Source of the DNA: Claveliimonas sp034178805
Lineage (GTDB): Bacteria > Bacillota > Clostridia > Lachnospirales > Lachnospiraceae
DNA: 64,000 nt
Assembly (NCBI RefSeq): GCF_050314255.1
Contig: NZ_JBNPMZ010000004.1
Span: 169,935-233,934 of the forward strand
Direction: 5' to 3'
Of the stretch, positions 27,816 through 36,169 are shown one piece after another. The notes under the pieces were generated by a model, which was not told the origin of the DNA, made no database searches, and worked only from the letters and a program-made list of their open reading frames with translations. The number at the start of each line of letters is the position of its first letter. Position 1 is the stretch's first letter. The position numbers and the translations under genes were made by a program.

Positions 27816-27835
27816 TTCGGGCAGCCTCCAATCCC

Positions 27836-28366
27836 TTATTTCACCAGCCTTTGAATCTTCTTACTTTCTGCCGTTCCCGCTTCTCCCAGAAGCTCAAATA
27901 ATAAAGCCTCACAGGTAGTCACTACTGCTCCTTCCTGTATTGCACGCTGCACTGCCATCTCCCGGTCAAATGCCTTTCTGCTGGAAATACAGTCTGTCAC
28001 CAGCACCGGAATATATCCTGCAGACTTCAGATCAATCACCGTCTGAAGCACACAGATATGCGCCTCCACGCCACAGACGATCACATACTTCTTCGCGTGA
28101 ATCTTTTCCTCTACTACATCACACGCACTGAACCGGATTTTCTCCACATACTCCGGGCTTCCAATAGCTTCCACAATCTCCTGGACCGTCTTTCCCAGCC
28201 CTTTCGTATATTGCTGAGTTACTACTATCGGAACTCCCAATTCCCGGAGTCCTGCAAGCAAAATACCGGAATTTTCTATCAGCTCCGTCTTCCTGTCCAT
28301 CACCGGCACCAGCCGTTCCTGATAATCAATGGCAAGCGCTATCGCCTGTTCCCTCTCAATCCTCAT
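27836..28366 (-). CDS. Isochorismatase-family cysteine hydrolase
   Basis: A 176-residue hydrolase of the isochorismatase/nicotinamidase superfamily. The catalytic Asp is in ALAIDYQERL near residue 14, and the nucleophile Cys in CGVEAHICVLQTVIDL near residue 107; the cis-peptide GVEAHICV pattern is typical. Proteins of this size often act as nicotinamidases or unspecific hydrolases; the substrate is not evident. A GGAG site overlapping the xth stop codon precedes ATG 28366, so the gene is coupled to xth upstream. Confidence 0.85.
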   Translation of the reverse strand: MRIEREQAIALAIDYQERLVPVMDRKTELIENSGILLAGLRELGVPIVVTQQYTKGLGKTVQEIVEAIGSPEYVEKIRFSACDVVEEKIHAKKYVIVCGVEAHICVLQTVIDLKSAGYIPVLVTDCISSRKAFDREMAVQRAIQEGAVVTTCEALLFELLGEAGTAESKKIQRLVK

Positions 28367-28373
28367 ACCATAT

Positions 28374-29126
28374 TTACTCCATCTCTAATACAACCGGACA
28401 ATGGTCAGACCCCATCACATCCGTCAGAATTTTCGCATCTTTCAATCTATCTTTCAGGCATTCAGACACACAGAAATAGTCAATACGCCACCCCGCATTC
28501 TTTGCCCGTGCACTGAAACGGTATGACCACCAGGAATAAATCCCCTCCTGATCCGGATAAAAATAACGAAATGTATCCACAAACCCTGCATCCAGAAGTG
28601 TACTGAATTTTTCTCTTTCTTCATCTGTAAATCCTGCATTTTTCCGATTCGTCTTTGGATTCTTCAGATCAATCTCTTTATGAGCCACGTTCAGGTCTCC
28701 ACAGAATATCACCGGTTTTGTCTCTTCCAGTTTCTTCAGATAAGACAGAAAATCCTGTTCCCACCGCATGCGATACGGCAGCCTTGCCAGCTCGTTCTGA
28801 GAATTCGGAGTATACACCGTAATAAAATAATACTCCGGAAATTCCAGGGTAATCACCCGTCCTTCCTGATCATGTTCTTCTATACCCATACCATATGTCA
28901 CCTTAACAGGCTCCTCTTTTGAAAATATTGCTGTTCCGGAATACCCCTTCCTCACTGCATAATTCCAATACTGATGATACCCCGGAGTATCCAGTGTAAG
29001 CTGTCCCTCCTGCATCTTCGTCTCCTGCAAACAGAAGATATCCGCATCCGCCTCATTAAAGAAATCCATAAATCCCTTCTGCACACAGGCACGGATTCCA
29101 TTTACATTCCATGAAATAAACTTCAT
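28374..29126 (-). CDS. xth: Exodeoxyribonuclease III (AP endonuclease)
   Basis: A 250-residue EEP-fold nuclease that nicks DNA at abasic sites and removes 3' blocking groups in base excision repair. Characteristic segments are FISWNVNGIRA (metal-site Asn), FCLQETK (Glu35), VIFCGDLNVAH and the C-terminal GSDHCPV. The start is ATG 29126 with a GGAGG site 7 bases upstream. It is followed 7 bp later by the isochorismatase-like gene. Confidence 0.95.
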   Translation of the reverse strand: MKFISWNVNGIRACVQKGFMDFFNEADADIFCLQETKMQEGQLTLDTPGYHQYWNYAVRKGYSGTAIFSKEEPVKVTYGMGIEEHDQEGRVITLEFPEYYFITVYTPNSQNELARLPYRMRWEQDFLSYLKKLEETKPVIFCGDLNVAHKEIDLKNPKTNRKNAGFTDEEREKFSTLLDAGFVDTFRYFYPDQEGIYSWWSYRFSARAKNAGWRIDYFCVSECLKDRLKDAKILTDVMGSDHCPVVLEME

Positions 29127-29159
29127 CACTCATCCTCCAAATAATTCTGTAATCTTCCT

Positions 29160-29894
29160 CTAATAATAAACTTTCCTAAGGAACAACCCCCGTGCAGGCG
29201 CCAGAAATCCTGCCAGACTTCTGTCCTCAGAAGCAATCACCACCGGAAGCTTGGACGCATCCCGCTTCCCGGCTCCTATCTCAATCAGTGTTCCGGTCAT
29301 AATCCGCACCATGTGGTACAAAAATCCGGAACCATAATAAGTAATACGAATTTTATCTCCGGATTTTACAATCTTAATATTATAAATTCTACGTACCGTG
29401 TCATTCGTTTCTTTATTATCAGTAAATGCAGAAAAATCTTTTACTCCAATCAGATATTTTACCGCATCCCTCATAGCTTCAATATCCAGCTCCGCCGGAT
29501 AATGATAGCAATATCTCCTGGAAAATACGTCCGGTTTTTCCCTGCAGTCAATATAATATTCATACTTCTTGCCCTTTGCACTCTTACGTGCATGGAAATT
29601 ACTCCTCACCAGCTCCACCTGCAGGATACGGATATCCTCCGGCAGACACCGGTTCAAAGCATCTTTCAGATCATCTACATCATAAAGCTTGGAAAGCTTC
29701 ACATTTGCCACCTGTCCTCTGGCATGAACACCACTGTCCGTTCTTCCCGAGCCATCCACCTGAACCCGATATCCTACCAGCCGGCCAATACTCCATTCCA
29801 GAATATGCTGAATCGTATTGTCAGTAGTTGCCTGCCGCTGCCATCCCTGATAGCGGCTGCCGTCATAAGCAATCGTTAATTTATAATTCCTCAT
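29160..29894 (-). CDS. truA: tRNA pseudouridine synthase A
   Basis: A 244-residue enzyme that makes pseudouridine at positions 38-40 of tRNA anticodon stems. The catalytic Asp53 lies in SGRTDSGVHARGQVAN. The YDGSRYQGWQRQ start and the GSGFLYHMVRIMTGTL segment are typical. Length fits (about 245). An intrinsic terminator at 29958-29987 separates it from nrdR, so it probably has its own promoter in the 63 bases upstream, though I see no clear match to consensus. Confidence 0.95.
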   Translation of the reverse strand: MRNYKLTIAYDGSRYQGWQRQATTDNTIQHILEWSIGRLVGYRVQVDGSGRTDSGVHARGQVANVKLSKLYDVDDLKDALNRCLPEDIRILQVELVRSNFHARKSAKGKKYEYYIDCREKPDVFSRRYCYHYPAELDIEAMRDAVKYLIGVKDFSAFTDNKETNDTVRRIYNIKIVKSGDKIRITYYGSGFLYHMVRIMTGTLIEIGAGKRDASKLPVVIASEDRSLAGFLAPARGLFLRKVYY

Positions 29895-29957
29895 TTATAT
29901 TCACCCTATCTACAACCAACCATTAAAAAGCCATAAAACTATTTCAAAATCTATAAC

Positions 29958-29987
29958 TGAAAAAGAAGAAGCATACCTGCTTCTTCC
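29958..29987 (-). terminator. Intrinsic terminator after nrdR
   Basis: On the minus strand GAAGAAGCA, a 4-base loop and TGCTTCTTC form a 9-bp stem followed directly by TTTTTC. It lies 96 bases after the nrdR stop codon. Confidence 0.8.
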
Positions 29988-30082
29988 CTTATATTAGCAC
30001 TTTCCAGTTTTCTTCGCAATTAACTTCTGCACATTCACAGCATTTTCACATTTACACTTTTGTTGCGCTTTCAGTCTGAAAT

Positions 30083-30535
30083 CTATCTGTCCATCATCTT
30101 CTTAATCTCTGCCATAAATGTACTGACATCTTTGAATTCCCGATACACAGAGGCGAACCTTACATAGGCAACTTCATCCAGATTCTTCAATTCGTCCATC
30201 ACTATTTCCCCAATGGTACTGCTGGGAATTTCCTTCTCCTCCAGCCTGAAAATCTTTGTCTCAATACGCTCCACAGCCTTCTGAATCTCGCCTGTTGGAA
30301 CCGGACGTTTATAACATGCACGGATCACACCATTCTCAATCTTATCTCTGTTATACTGTTCTCTCGTATTGTCCTTCTTAATAATTGTAAGAGGAATTGT
30401 CTCAACCTTCTCGTAGGTCGTGAACCGCTTTCCACAGACATCACAGGAACGTCTTCTTCGAATGGAATTACCATCCTCTGCGGGTCTGGAATCGATTACT
30501 CTGGTATCCGGGTGGCTGCAATATGGGCATTTCAT
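30083..30535 (-). CDS. nrdR: Transcriptional repressor NrdR
   Basis: A 150-residue repressor of ribonucleotide reductase genes. The N-terminal zinc ribbon has CPYC (Cys3, Cys6) and CDVC (Cys31, Cys34); the ATP-cone domain begins at PLTIIKKDNTREQYNRDKI. I chose ATG 30535 (MKCPYC, the usual family start) over the in-frame ATG four codons upstream; GGAG lies 6 bases before it. The likely target in this window is nrdD at 54.4-56.6 kb, which has two candidate NrdR boxes. Confidence 0.93.
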   Translation of the reverse strand: MKCPYCSHPDTRVIDSRPAEDGNSIRRRRSCDVCGKRFTTYEKVETIPLTIIKKDNTREQYNRDKIENGVIRACYKRPVPTGEIQKAVERIETKIFRLEEKEIPSSTIGEIVMDELKNLDEVAYVRFASVYREFKDVSTFMAEIKKMMDR

Positions 30536-30620
30536 CTTAGTCTCCATCCTTTCCTCTGTCCGCTCCGAGAGCGGCCCTGTATCTTAATCCACAATCAAAT
30601 GGACTTCTATATTTATATAT

Positions 30621-30649
30621 AGTATATCGTTCAAAAAGCCTGTTGTCAA
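30621..30649 (-). promoter_or_regulatory. Sigma-A promoter for nrdR
   Basis: On the minus strand TTGACA (30644-30649) and TATACT (30621-30626) are 17 bases apart. The -10 runs into an AT-rich imperfect palindrome (CTATATATAAATATAG) that matches the NrdR consensus core at nine of ten bases but the flanks poorly; autoregulation is possible and unproven. Confidence 0.7.
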
Positions 30650-30681
30650 AGCATTTGTACCCATATGCGTCACTTTTACGT

Positions 30682-30927
30682 TTACTTTCCATCCTCTTCA
30701 TGAATTTCAACAAGAATAATATCCGGACCTATTTTTCTAATACAGGAAAAGGGAATAATATATTCCCCGCCCTCACCAAACAGACAGCACCATTTTCCTG
30801 ATTTGGGAATGATAATTGCCTCAATACATCCCTTGCATTCATCAAAAATCAAATCGGTGACGGAACCCAGCTTTTTGCAGTCACAGGTGTTAATTACTTC
30901 TTTATCCTGAAACTCACTCAGTTTCAT
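30682..30927 (-). CDS. YlmC/YmxH family PRC-barrel protein
   Basis: An 81-residue protein with the PRC-barrel fold seen in the YlmC/YmxH sporulation-associated family: MKLSEFQDKEVINTCDCKKL at the start, then GSVTDLIFDECKGCIEAIII and YIIPFSCIRKIGPDIILV. The start ATG 30927 has an AGAGGTGG ribosome site. Such proteins are common in spore-forming Firmicutes but no biochemical role is settled. It lies between nrdR and a ferredoxin gene in the same direction. Confidence 0.82.
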   Translation of the reverse strand: MKLSEFQDKEVINTCDCKKLGSVTDLIFDECKGCIEAIIIPKSGKWCCLFGEGGEYIIPFSCIRKIGPDIILVEIHEEDGK

Positions 30928-30977
30928 ACTACCACCTCTTACTGCATTATATGCCAGACCCGTCACCTTTGTTCTGT

Positions 30978-31163
30978 CTATTCTTCAATATCAATCACTG
31001 ACACCGGACAGTTATCTCTCGCTTCCACTGCAGATTCTTCATCCTCTGCAGACACACCGGCATATGCCTCTGCAACCCCGTCGTCATTAAAACGGAATAC
31101 CTCCGGACACATTTCCACACAGGCTCCGCATGAGATACATCCATCGTTCACTCTTGCTTTCAT
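30978..31163 (-). CDS. [4Fe-4S] ferredoxin
   Basis: A 61-residue electron carrier with one predicted [4Fe-4S] cluster: Cys9, Cys12 and Cys15 in CISCGAC and Cys52 in DNCPV. Cys19 (MCPE) is the extra cysteine often seen in single-cluster ferredoxins of this type. The rest is acidic, as expected. The start ATG 31163 has a GAGGA site. It could serve the radical enzymes or the sulfite reductase in this window; that link is inference. Confidence 0.92.
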   Translation of the reverse strand: MKARVNDGCISCGACVEMCPEVFRFNDDGVAEAYAGVSAEDEESAVEARDNCPVSVIDIEE

Positions 31164-31243
31164 AAAATCGGTTCCTCCTTCTCATGATATGCACAACATG
31201 CACATGTTCCAGTATTCCCCGACTTTGCAAAAATATACTTTCC

Positions 31244-32173
31244 CTAACGGATTACCGTTCCGGTCTTCCCTTTGATACCCTCTTTCAGCTTATCAAAGGA
31301 AGTGATCAGTGCACTCCTTCCCTCCCGTTTCTCTATAAATTCCACGGACGCACGGAATTTGGGAAGCATATTATATATGCCAAAATGGCCTTCCTCCATA
31401 TACTGTTTTGCCTGCTCCACCGTAATCTCTCCAAGTTTAGCTTCATCCGGCTTTCCAAGATTAATGCATACCTTCTCCACACTGGTCAGAATAATCAGTT
31501 CATCTGCATTAATCTCCTCTGCAAGCTTTCCGGCTGCCAGATCCTTTTCTATAACAGCACTGGCTCCCTTCAGATGATTATCCTGGACAAGAACCGGAAT
31601 ACCACCTCCGCCACAGGCAATTACTATCTGATCAGCCTCAACCAGTGCACGGATTGCTTCTATTTCTACAATATTCACCGGATTCGGTGCAGACACGACA
31701 CGACGGAAGCCCTTACCAGGCTCCTCAACCACATAATTTCCTTTCTTACGCTCCTGATTAGCCTCCTCGGCAGACATATATCGTCCCAGGACTTTAGTCG
31801 GTGTATAAAAGGCTTCATCATAAGGATCCACCGTCACCTGAGTAAGAATTGTACTTACTGTACGGAAAATACCACGATCCAGAAGTTCTTCTCTGATTGC
31901 ATTCTGCAGGTCATATCCAATATATCCCTGGCTCATCGCAGAACATACCGACATAGGTGCTGCCGTATAATCCTGATGAACCTTACCAAACTCATTCATT
32001 GCAGTATGGATCATACCCACCTGTGGTGCATTACTGTGAGTAATAACCACCTGATATCCTTCCTCAATCAGATCTGCGATAGATTTGGCAGACCGCTTAA
32101 CCGCCTCCTTCTGTTCCGGCAGTGTTGTGCCTAATGCCCGATGTCCCAATGCTACTACCACTCTTTTTTTCAT
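31244..32173 (-). CDS. arcC: Carbamate kinase
   Basis: A 309-residue amino acid kinase family enzyme that makes ATP from carbamoyl phosphate. Family segments are visible: VVVALGHRALG at the start, QVVITHSNAPQVG, FRRVVSAPNP, VIACGGGGIPV and ASAVIEKDLAAGKLAEEINAD. Length is typical (310). No arginine deiminase or ornithine carbamoyltransferase gene is adjacent, so it may serve arginine, agmatine, allantoin or purine-derived carbamoyl phosphate encoded elsewhere. The lysine-type residue is replaced in the usual GNALG stretch, which reads GHRALG here. Confidence 0.92.
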   Translation of the reverse strand: MKKRVVVALGHRALGTTLPEQKEAVKRSAKSIADLIEEGYQVVITHSNAPQVGMIHTAMNEFGKVHQDYTAAPMSVCSAMSQGYIGYDLQNAIREELLDRGIFRTVSTILTQVTVDPYDEAFYTPTKVLGRYMSAEEANQERKKGNYVVEEPGKGFRRVVSAPNPVNIVEIEAIRALVEADQIVIACGGGGIPVLVQDNHLKGASAVIEKDLAAGKLAEEINADELIILTSVEKVCINLGKPDEAKLGEITVEQAKQYMEEGHFGIYNMLPKFRASVEFIEKREGRSALITSFDKLKEGIKGKTGTVIR

Positions 32174-32219
32174 AATTGTTTTCCTTTCCTTATTAATTTA
32201 TCTCGTCATCATATAAGAA

Positions 32220-33017
32220 CTATAAATTCAATACATCCTGGATGGTATAAAATCCCGGTCCTTTTCCCTCCAGATAGGCCGCACAGTCACATGCTCCTCT
32301 TGCAAAACATTCCCAGTTATAAGAATGATGGGTAATCTCCAGACGTTCACCCATAAATCCAAAATACACACTGTGACTGCTTGGAATATTACCCGCTCTC
32401 AGGGAATGATAACCAATCGTTCCTTTCTGTCTCGGACACTCTCCCTCTCTTCCGTAAACTGCAATGTCAGAAAGTTCTTTTCCCATGGCATGAGCCATAA
32501 TCTCTCCCATTTCTCTGGATGTACCGCTTGGCGCATCCTTCTTCCACTGGTCATGCATCTCCAGAATCTCAATATCCGCCTCATCACCCACAGCCTTTGT
32601 CACAATCTCCAGAAGCTTATTCATAATATTCACCAGTTTGGAAGTATTGGCAGCGTACAGCATTGGTATCTCATTCGCCGCATCTCTGAATTTCTGAAAT
32701 TCCTCCGGTGAAAATCCTGTCGTTCCACATACCAGCGCCTTCTTATGGGCGATAGCCATCTTCAGAACCTCCATAGCCATCTCTCTGGTAGAAAAGTCAA
32801 TGATTACATCGCACTGATCGATCACAGATTCCAGATCATCTACCACCGGAACCCCAAGGTCGTATCCTACAAGCGCTGCCTGTCCCAGATCTTTTCCTAT
32901 GTAATCTCTGCCTTTTGGCGCCACGCCTGCCACCAGTTCCATATCATCTCTGGATGCTGCAATCTGAGTAATCAGCTTTCCCATCTTTCCTCTTGGTCCT
33001 ACTACAATTGCTTTCAT
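32220..33017 (-). CDS. dapB: 4-Hydroxy-tetrahydrodipicolinate reductase
   Basis: A 265-residue NAD(P)H-dependent reductase in lysine and diaminopimelate synthesis, also upstream of the spore compound dipicolinate. The nucleotide motif is VVGPRGKMGKL near residue 5, then VIIDFST, ALVCGTTGFSPEE and the substrate region EILEMHDQWKKDAPSGTS. In Escherichia coli DapB the corresponding segment is HHRHKVDAPSGTA with catalytic His159-His160; here the second His is Asp. I set the start at ATG 33017 (AAGGAG 8 bases upstream), not at the longer frame to 33068. It is 46 bp upstream of arcC. Confidence 0.88.
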   Translation of the reverse strand: MKAIVVGPRGKMGKLITQIAASRDDMELVAGVAPKGRDYIGKDLGQAALVGYDLGVPVVDDLESVIDQCDVIIDFSTREMAMEVLKMAIAHKKALVCGTTGFSPEEFQKFRDAANEIPMLYAANTSKLVNIMNKLLEIVTKAVGDEADIEILEMHDQWKKDAPSGTSREMGEIMAHAMGKELSDIAVYGREGECPRQKGTIGYHSLRAGNIPSSHSVYFGFMGERLEITHHSYNWECFARGACDCAAYLEGKGPGFYTIQDVLNL

Positions 33018-33146
33018 ATACCATACTCCTTCCACATAAGAATTCATACATATTTTTCTTATAAGCATAGATTTAGGTTTATTTTAACACAAGATGGAAT
33101 ATAATAGGATAAATAATGTGTAGATTTCATATATTTTATTTTTCTA

Positions 33147-33176
33147 TTGCATTCTTCGACACATTTCGTATATAAT
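33147..33176 (+). promoter_or_regulatory. Promoter for tRNA-Pro
   Basis: TTGCAT (33147-33152) and a perfect TATAAT (33171-33176) are 18 bases apart; the tRNA begins at 33185. Confidence 0.65.
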
Positions 33177-33184
33177 AGACCCAT

Positions 33185-33259
33185 CGGGGTATGGCTCAGT
33201 TTGGTTAGAGCGCACGGCTGGGGGCCGTGAGGTCGCAGGTTCGAATCCTGTTACCCCGA
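33185..33259 (+). tRNA. tRNA-Pro (anticodon GGG)
   Basis: The acceptor stem CGGGGTA pairs with TACCCCG, the D arm has GGTTAGAGC, the anticodon arm CACGG-CTGGGGG-CCGTG gives anticodon GGG at 33219-33221 by position, and the T arm is CAGG-TTCGAAT-CCTG. The discriminator is A and CCA is not encoded. The gene is 75 bases and is followed by a terminator. Confidence 0.93.
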
Positions 33260-33263
33260 CTAA

Positions 33264-33297
33264 AAAAGGACTATCATAATACTGATAGTCCTTTTTA
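33264..33297. terminator. Bidirectional terminator between tRNA-Pro and the sucrose operon
   Basis: AAAGGACTATCA and TGATAGTCCTTT form a 12-bp stem with a 6-base loop, flanked by A and T runs on either side, so it can end both the tRNA transcript (+) and the amylosucrase-like gene (-). Confidence 0.88.
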
Positions 33298-33300
33298 TTG

Positions 33301-35136
33301 TTATTTACTTTTTATCCAGTAAAAGCCATGTCCCGGCACCACAGGATTCTCAACCTTGATTTCCTTCCCTGTCATAAGGTCCACATAAGCGCCTTCTTCT
33401 TTCATCCACGCCGTTCTCTCCCCGGCGCTGAAATTAAAGATTCCAAAGAATCTTTCACCATCCTTTTCTCTCATAATACAAAGGACAGCATCATCGTGAA
33501 CATCATAAGTATATACGTTAGCCGATGCATCGAAGACAGATTCCCTCCGGCGTATTTTCTCAAGTTTATCAAGCGCTCCGAAAATACTCTCCTGCACACT
33601 GCCTTCCTCTTCACACTTTTCTGCCAGCTCCCAGTGGAATTTTCCGCGGTGAATATAACGGGAATCGACGCATTTATCGGGATCATCTTTGTATGAGTAA
33701 TCGTTGACCTGACCGATTTCATCTCCACTGTACAACATCGGAATACCTGACTGTGCCAGCATACATGCATGAAGCATGATATCCGCACGGATCGCATTCT
33801 CCATCTTTTTCGAATCGCCCTCAAATCCGGCGCTTTCCACACCACACATGGATGCTGTTGTTCCGCAGAATCTTGCATCCTGAGTTACAGGATCATCATT
33901 ATACAGCTCTCCCCGGCTCACACTGCCTGCAATCCTGCCTGTGAAATAATCGTTCAGGAATCTCTTATGAGGTACCTCCTGCATTCCCCACTGCCTGAGG
34001 GCCGGATAATCCAGTCCCCATCCTATGTCATCATGACAGCGCAGATAATTTAAGAAAGTATACTCCCGGGGCAGGCTGTTCACAATGTCCATCTGTTTTT
34101 TCAAAAGTCTGATATCTTCCATCGCCACACAGTTCCAGGTAGTAGCCATTGTTGTCACATTATAAAGCATATGACATTCCGGCTTCTCCACCGTTCCGAA
34201 GTACGGGGCAACCTTTTCCGGCTCCATAACCACTTCTCCTAAAAGGACGACACCCGGACAGACAATCTCTCCTATCATGCGCATCATACGTACAATGTTG
34301 TGAACCTGTGGGAGATTCCTGCAGCATGTTCCCATTTCCTTCCAGATATAAGGAACTGCATCGATTCGGATAACATCCATGCCCTGGTTTGCAAAATAGA
34401 GGAAATTATACATCATCTCATTAAAAACGCGCGGATTGCTGTAGTTCAGATCCCACTGATAGGGATAAAATGTAGTCATAACATAATGCCCCGCATCCTG
34501 CAGATACGTAAAATTGCCCGGTGCCGTGGTGGGAAATACCTGAGGCACGGTTTCCTCATATCGTCTGGGGATTTCGTAATTATCGTAGAAAAAATACCTG
34601 CTCATGTATTCTCCCTCGCCCCGTCTGGCGCGGACTGCCCACTCATGATCCTCCGAGGTATGGTTCATAACAAAATCCATGCACAGATTCATTCCTCGTT
34701 CATGACAGTCATCTGCCAGTTCTGCCAGTTCATCCATAGTGCCCAGATCCGGCCGGACTTTACGAAAATCTGCCACAGCGTAGCCTCCGTCAGAACGCCC
34801 CTTTGGAGAATCCAGAAACGGCATCAAATGAATACAATTTACATTACATTTTTCAAGATAGGACAGTTTTTTCTGAACTCCTTTCAGATTCCCCGCAAAA
34901 TTATCAATATACAGCATCATTCCCAGCATATCATTCTTGCGGAACCAGTCAGGATGATTTTCACGGACTCTGTCTCTTTTCTTAAGCTGCTGTCTGCGTT
35001 TCCGGTAATACTCATACATCTGGTCACATAACTCCGCAAACATATCCCCATTTTGATATAATTCCATATACAGCCATCTTAATTCATCATGGTGCCTTTC
35101 TAATCTTTGTTGAAAAATTTCTTCTGTTCCTGACAT
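33301..35136 (-). CDS. Amylosucrase-like GH13 (subfamily 4 type) sucrose-active enzyme
   Basis: A 611-residue alpha-amylase-superfamily enzyme. The all-helical N-terminal part (FQQRLERHHDELRWLYMELY) is the hallmark of amylosucrase-type GH13_4 proteins. The barrel carries VIRIDAVPYIWKE (nucleophile Asp259), LLGEVVMEP (acid/base Glu301) and RCHDDIGW (transition-state Asp369), and a C-terminal beta domain ends the protein. Known members make glucan plus fructose from sucrose, or hydrolyse it. It is the last gene of an operon with fructokinase, GH32 fructosidase and a sugar ABC importer, consistent with cytoplasmic sucrose use. Hydrolase and polymerase forms cannot be told apart here. Confidence 0.82.
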   Translation of the reverse strand: MSGTEEIFQQRLERHHDELRWLYMELYQNGDMFAELCDQMYEYYRKRRQQLKKRDRVRENHPDWFRKNDMLGMMLYIDNFAGNLKGVQKKLSYLEKCNVNCIHLMPFLDSPKGRSDGGYAVADFRKVRPDLGTMDELAELADDCHERGMNLCMDFVMNHTSEDHEWAVRARRGEGEYMSRYFFYDNYEIPRRYEETVPQVFPTTAPGNFTYLQDAGHYVMTTFYPYQWDLNYSNPRVFNEMMYNFLYFANQGMDVIRIDAVPYIWKEMGTCCRNLPQVHNIVRMMRMIGEIVCPGVVLLGEVVMEPEKVAPYFGTVEKPECHMLYNVTTMATTWNCVAMEDIRLLKKQMDIVNSLPREYTFLNYLRCHDDIGWGLDYPALRQWGMQEVPHKRFLNDYFTGRIAGSVSRGELYNDDPVTQDARFCGTTASMCGVESAGFEGDSKKMENAIRADIMLHACMLAQSGIPMLYSGDEIGQVNDYSYKDDPDKCVDSRYIHRGKFHWELAEKCEEEGSVQESIFGALDKLEKIRRRESVFDASANVYTYDVHDDAVLCIMREKDGERFFGIFNFSAGERTAWMKEEGAYVDLMTGKEIKVENPVVPGHGFYWIKSK

Positions 35137-35170
35137 TGGTATATTTATCCTCCTGCTGTTTTATTAATCT

Positions 35171-36136
35171 TTACTTTCTCTCCTCTATTAATGCTCTGAT
35201 TTCCTCAACTGTGGGCATTACCTTTAACGCGCCCTTCCTGGTTGTAATAATCGATGCTCCTGCATTTGCAAAAATAAGCATTTCTTTCAAATTCTCTTCC
35301 GTCAGATCCTCCAGCCCATGTTCCAGAATATAGTTCAAAGCACACCCTTCAAATGTATCTCCGGCTCCCGTTGTCTCAATCGTGTTTTTCTGTGGAAATG
35401 AAGGAGCCGCTGCCATTTTATCTTTATAATATGCCCTGCTTCCTTCTTTCCCCAACGTAACCAGTATCAGGGAAATTTTATAGCGCTCCCGAAGAATTTG
35501 CACGCCCTCAGAATAATCCCGTGTTCCCGTCATAAATTCCAGTTCGTTATCTGATATTTTCAGAATATCGCATTTGGAAAGTCCATATTCTATTTCCCTT
35601 CTCGCATCCTCCAGAGTTTCCCACAATGGCTCCCGCAAATTGGGATCAAAGGAAATGAGAAGTCCCTGTTCCTTTGCCACATCTATCGCATACCTGGTTG
35701 CCTCACGCACTCCCTCATGAGTAGAAGAAAGTGTTCCAAAATGAAATATCTTCCCTTCTCTAATGACTTCTTCTCTGACCTCTTCTTTTCTAAGCATCAT
35801 GTCCGCTCCCGGATTTCGGTAAAAACTGAAATCACGATCTCCATCGGGCAATGTATGCACAAATGCAAGTGTTGTATGTACCTTTTCATCCACTACCAGA
35901 TTAGTCACATCTGTTCCACTTTCCCTGACCGTTTTCGTGAGCATCTGCCCGAAGGAATCCTTTCCCACCTTTCCGATAAATGCCGTTTTCCTGCCCAGAT
36001 TATTCAGCATTGCCAGTACATTGCAGGGTGCTCCTCCAGGATTTGCTTCCAGTAGAGGATTTCCCTGTATGCTTTCTCCATTTTCTGTAAAATCAATCAA
36101 CAGTTCACCTAACGCCACTACATCAAATATCTTCAT
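35171..36136 (-). CDS. PfkB-family fructokinase
   Basis: A 321-residue ribokinase-superfamily kinase. The N-terminal GELLIDFTENG and NPGGAPCNVLAMLNNLGRKTAFIGKVG segment is typical of bacterial fructokinases, and the C-terminal TTGAGDTFEGCAL carries the catalytic Asp and anion hole. It would phosphorylate fructose released by the neighbouring GH32 and GH13 enzymes. It lies between these two genes with gaps of 33-34 bp. Confidence 0.9.
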   Translation of the reverse strand: MKIFDVVALGELLIDFTENGESIQGNPLLEANPGGAPCNVLAMLNNLGRKTAFIGKVGKDSFGQMLTKTVRESGTDVTNLVVDEKVHTTLAFVHTLPDGDRDFSFYRNPGADMMLRKEEVREEVIREGKIFHFGTLSSTHEGVREATRYAIDVAKEQGLLISFDPNLREPLWETLEDARREIEYGLSKCDILKISDNELEFMTGTRDYSEGVQILRERYKISLILVTLGKEGSRAYYKDKMAAAPSFPQKNTIETTGAGDTFEGCALNYILEHGLEDLTEENLKEMLIFANAGASIITTRKGALKVMPTVEEIRALIEERK

Positions 36137-36169
36137 GCTGCCTCCTCATAAACAACCGCGATTTGCCGG

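Noticed and set aside
31184..32134. A 316-codon plus-strand open frame
   Set aside because: Antisense to arcC; composition is that of a reversed coding strand.
33018..33068. N-terminal extension of dapB by 17 codons
   Set aside because: The shorter start has AAGGAG at 8 bases and begins right at the nucleotide-binding strand; the extension has no site.
33301..35136. Sucrose phosphorylase as an alternative call for the GH13 protein
   Set aside because: The helical N-terminal domain and HDDIGW motif fit amylosucrase-type enzymes; sucrose phosphorylases are shorter and lack this domain.
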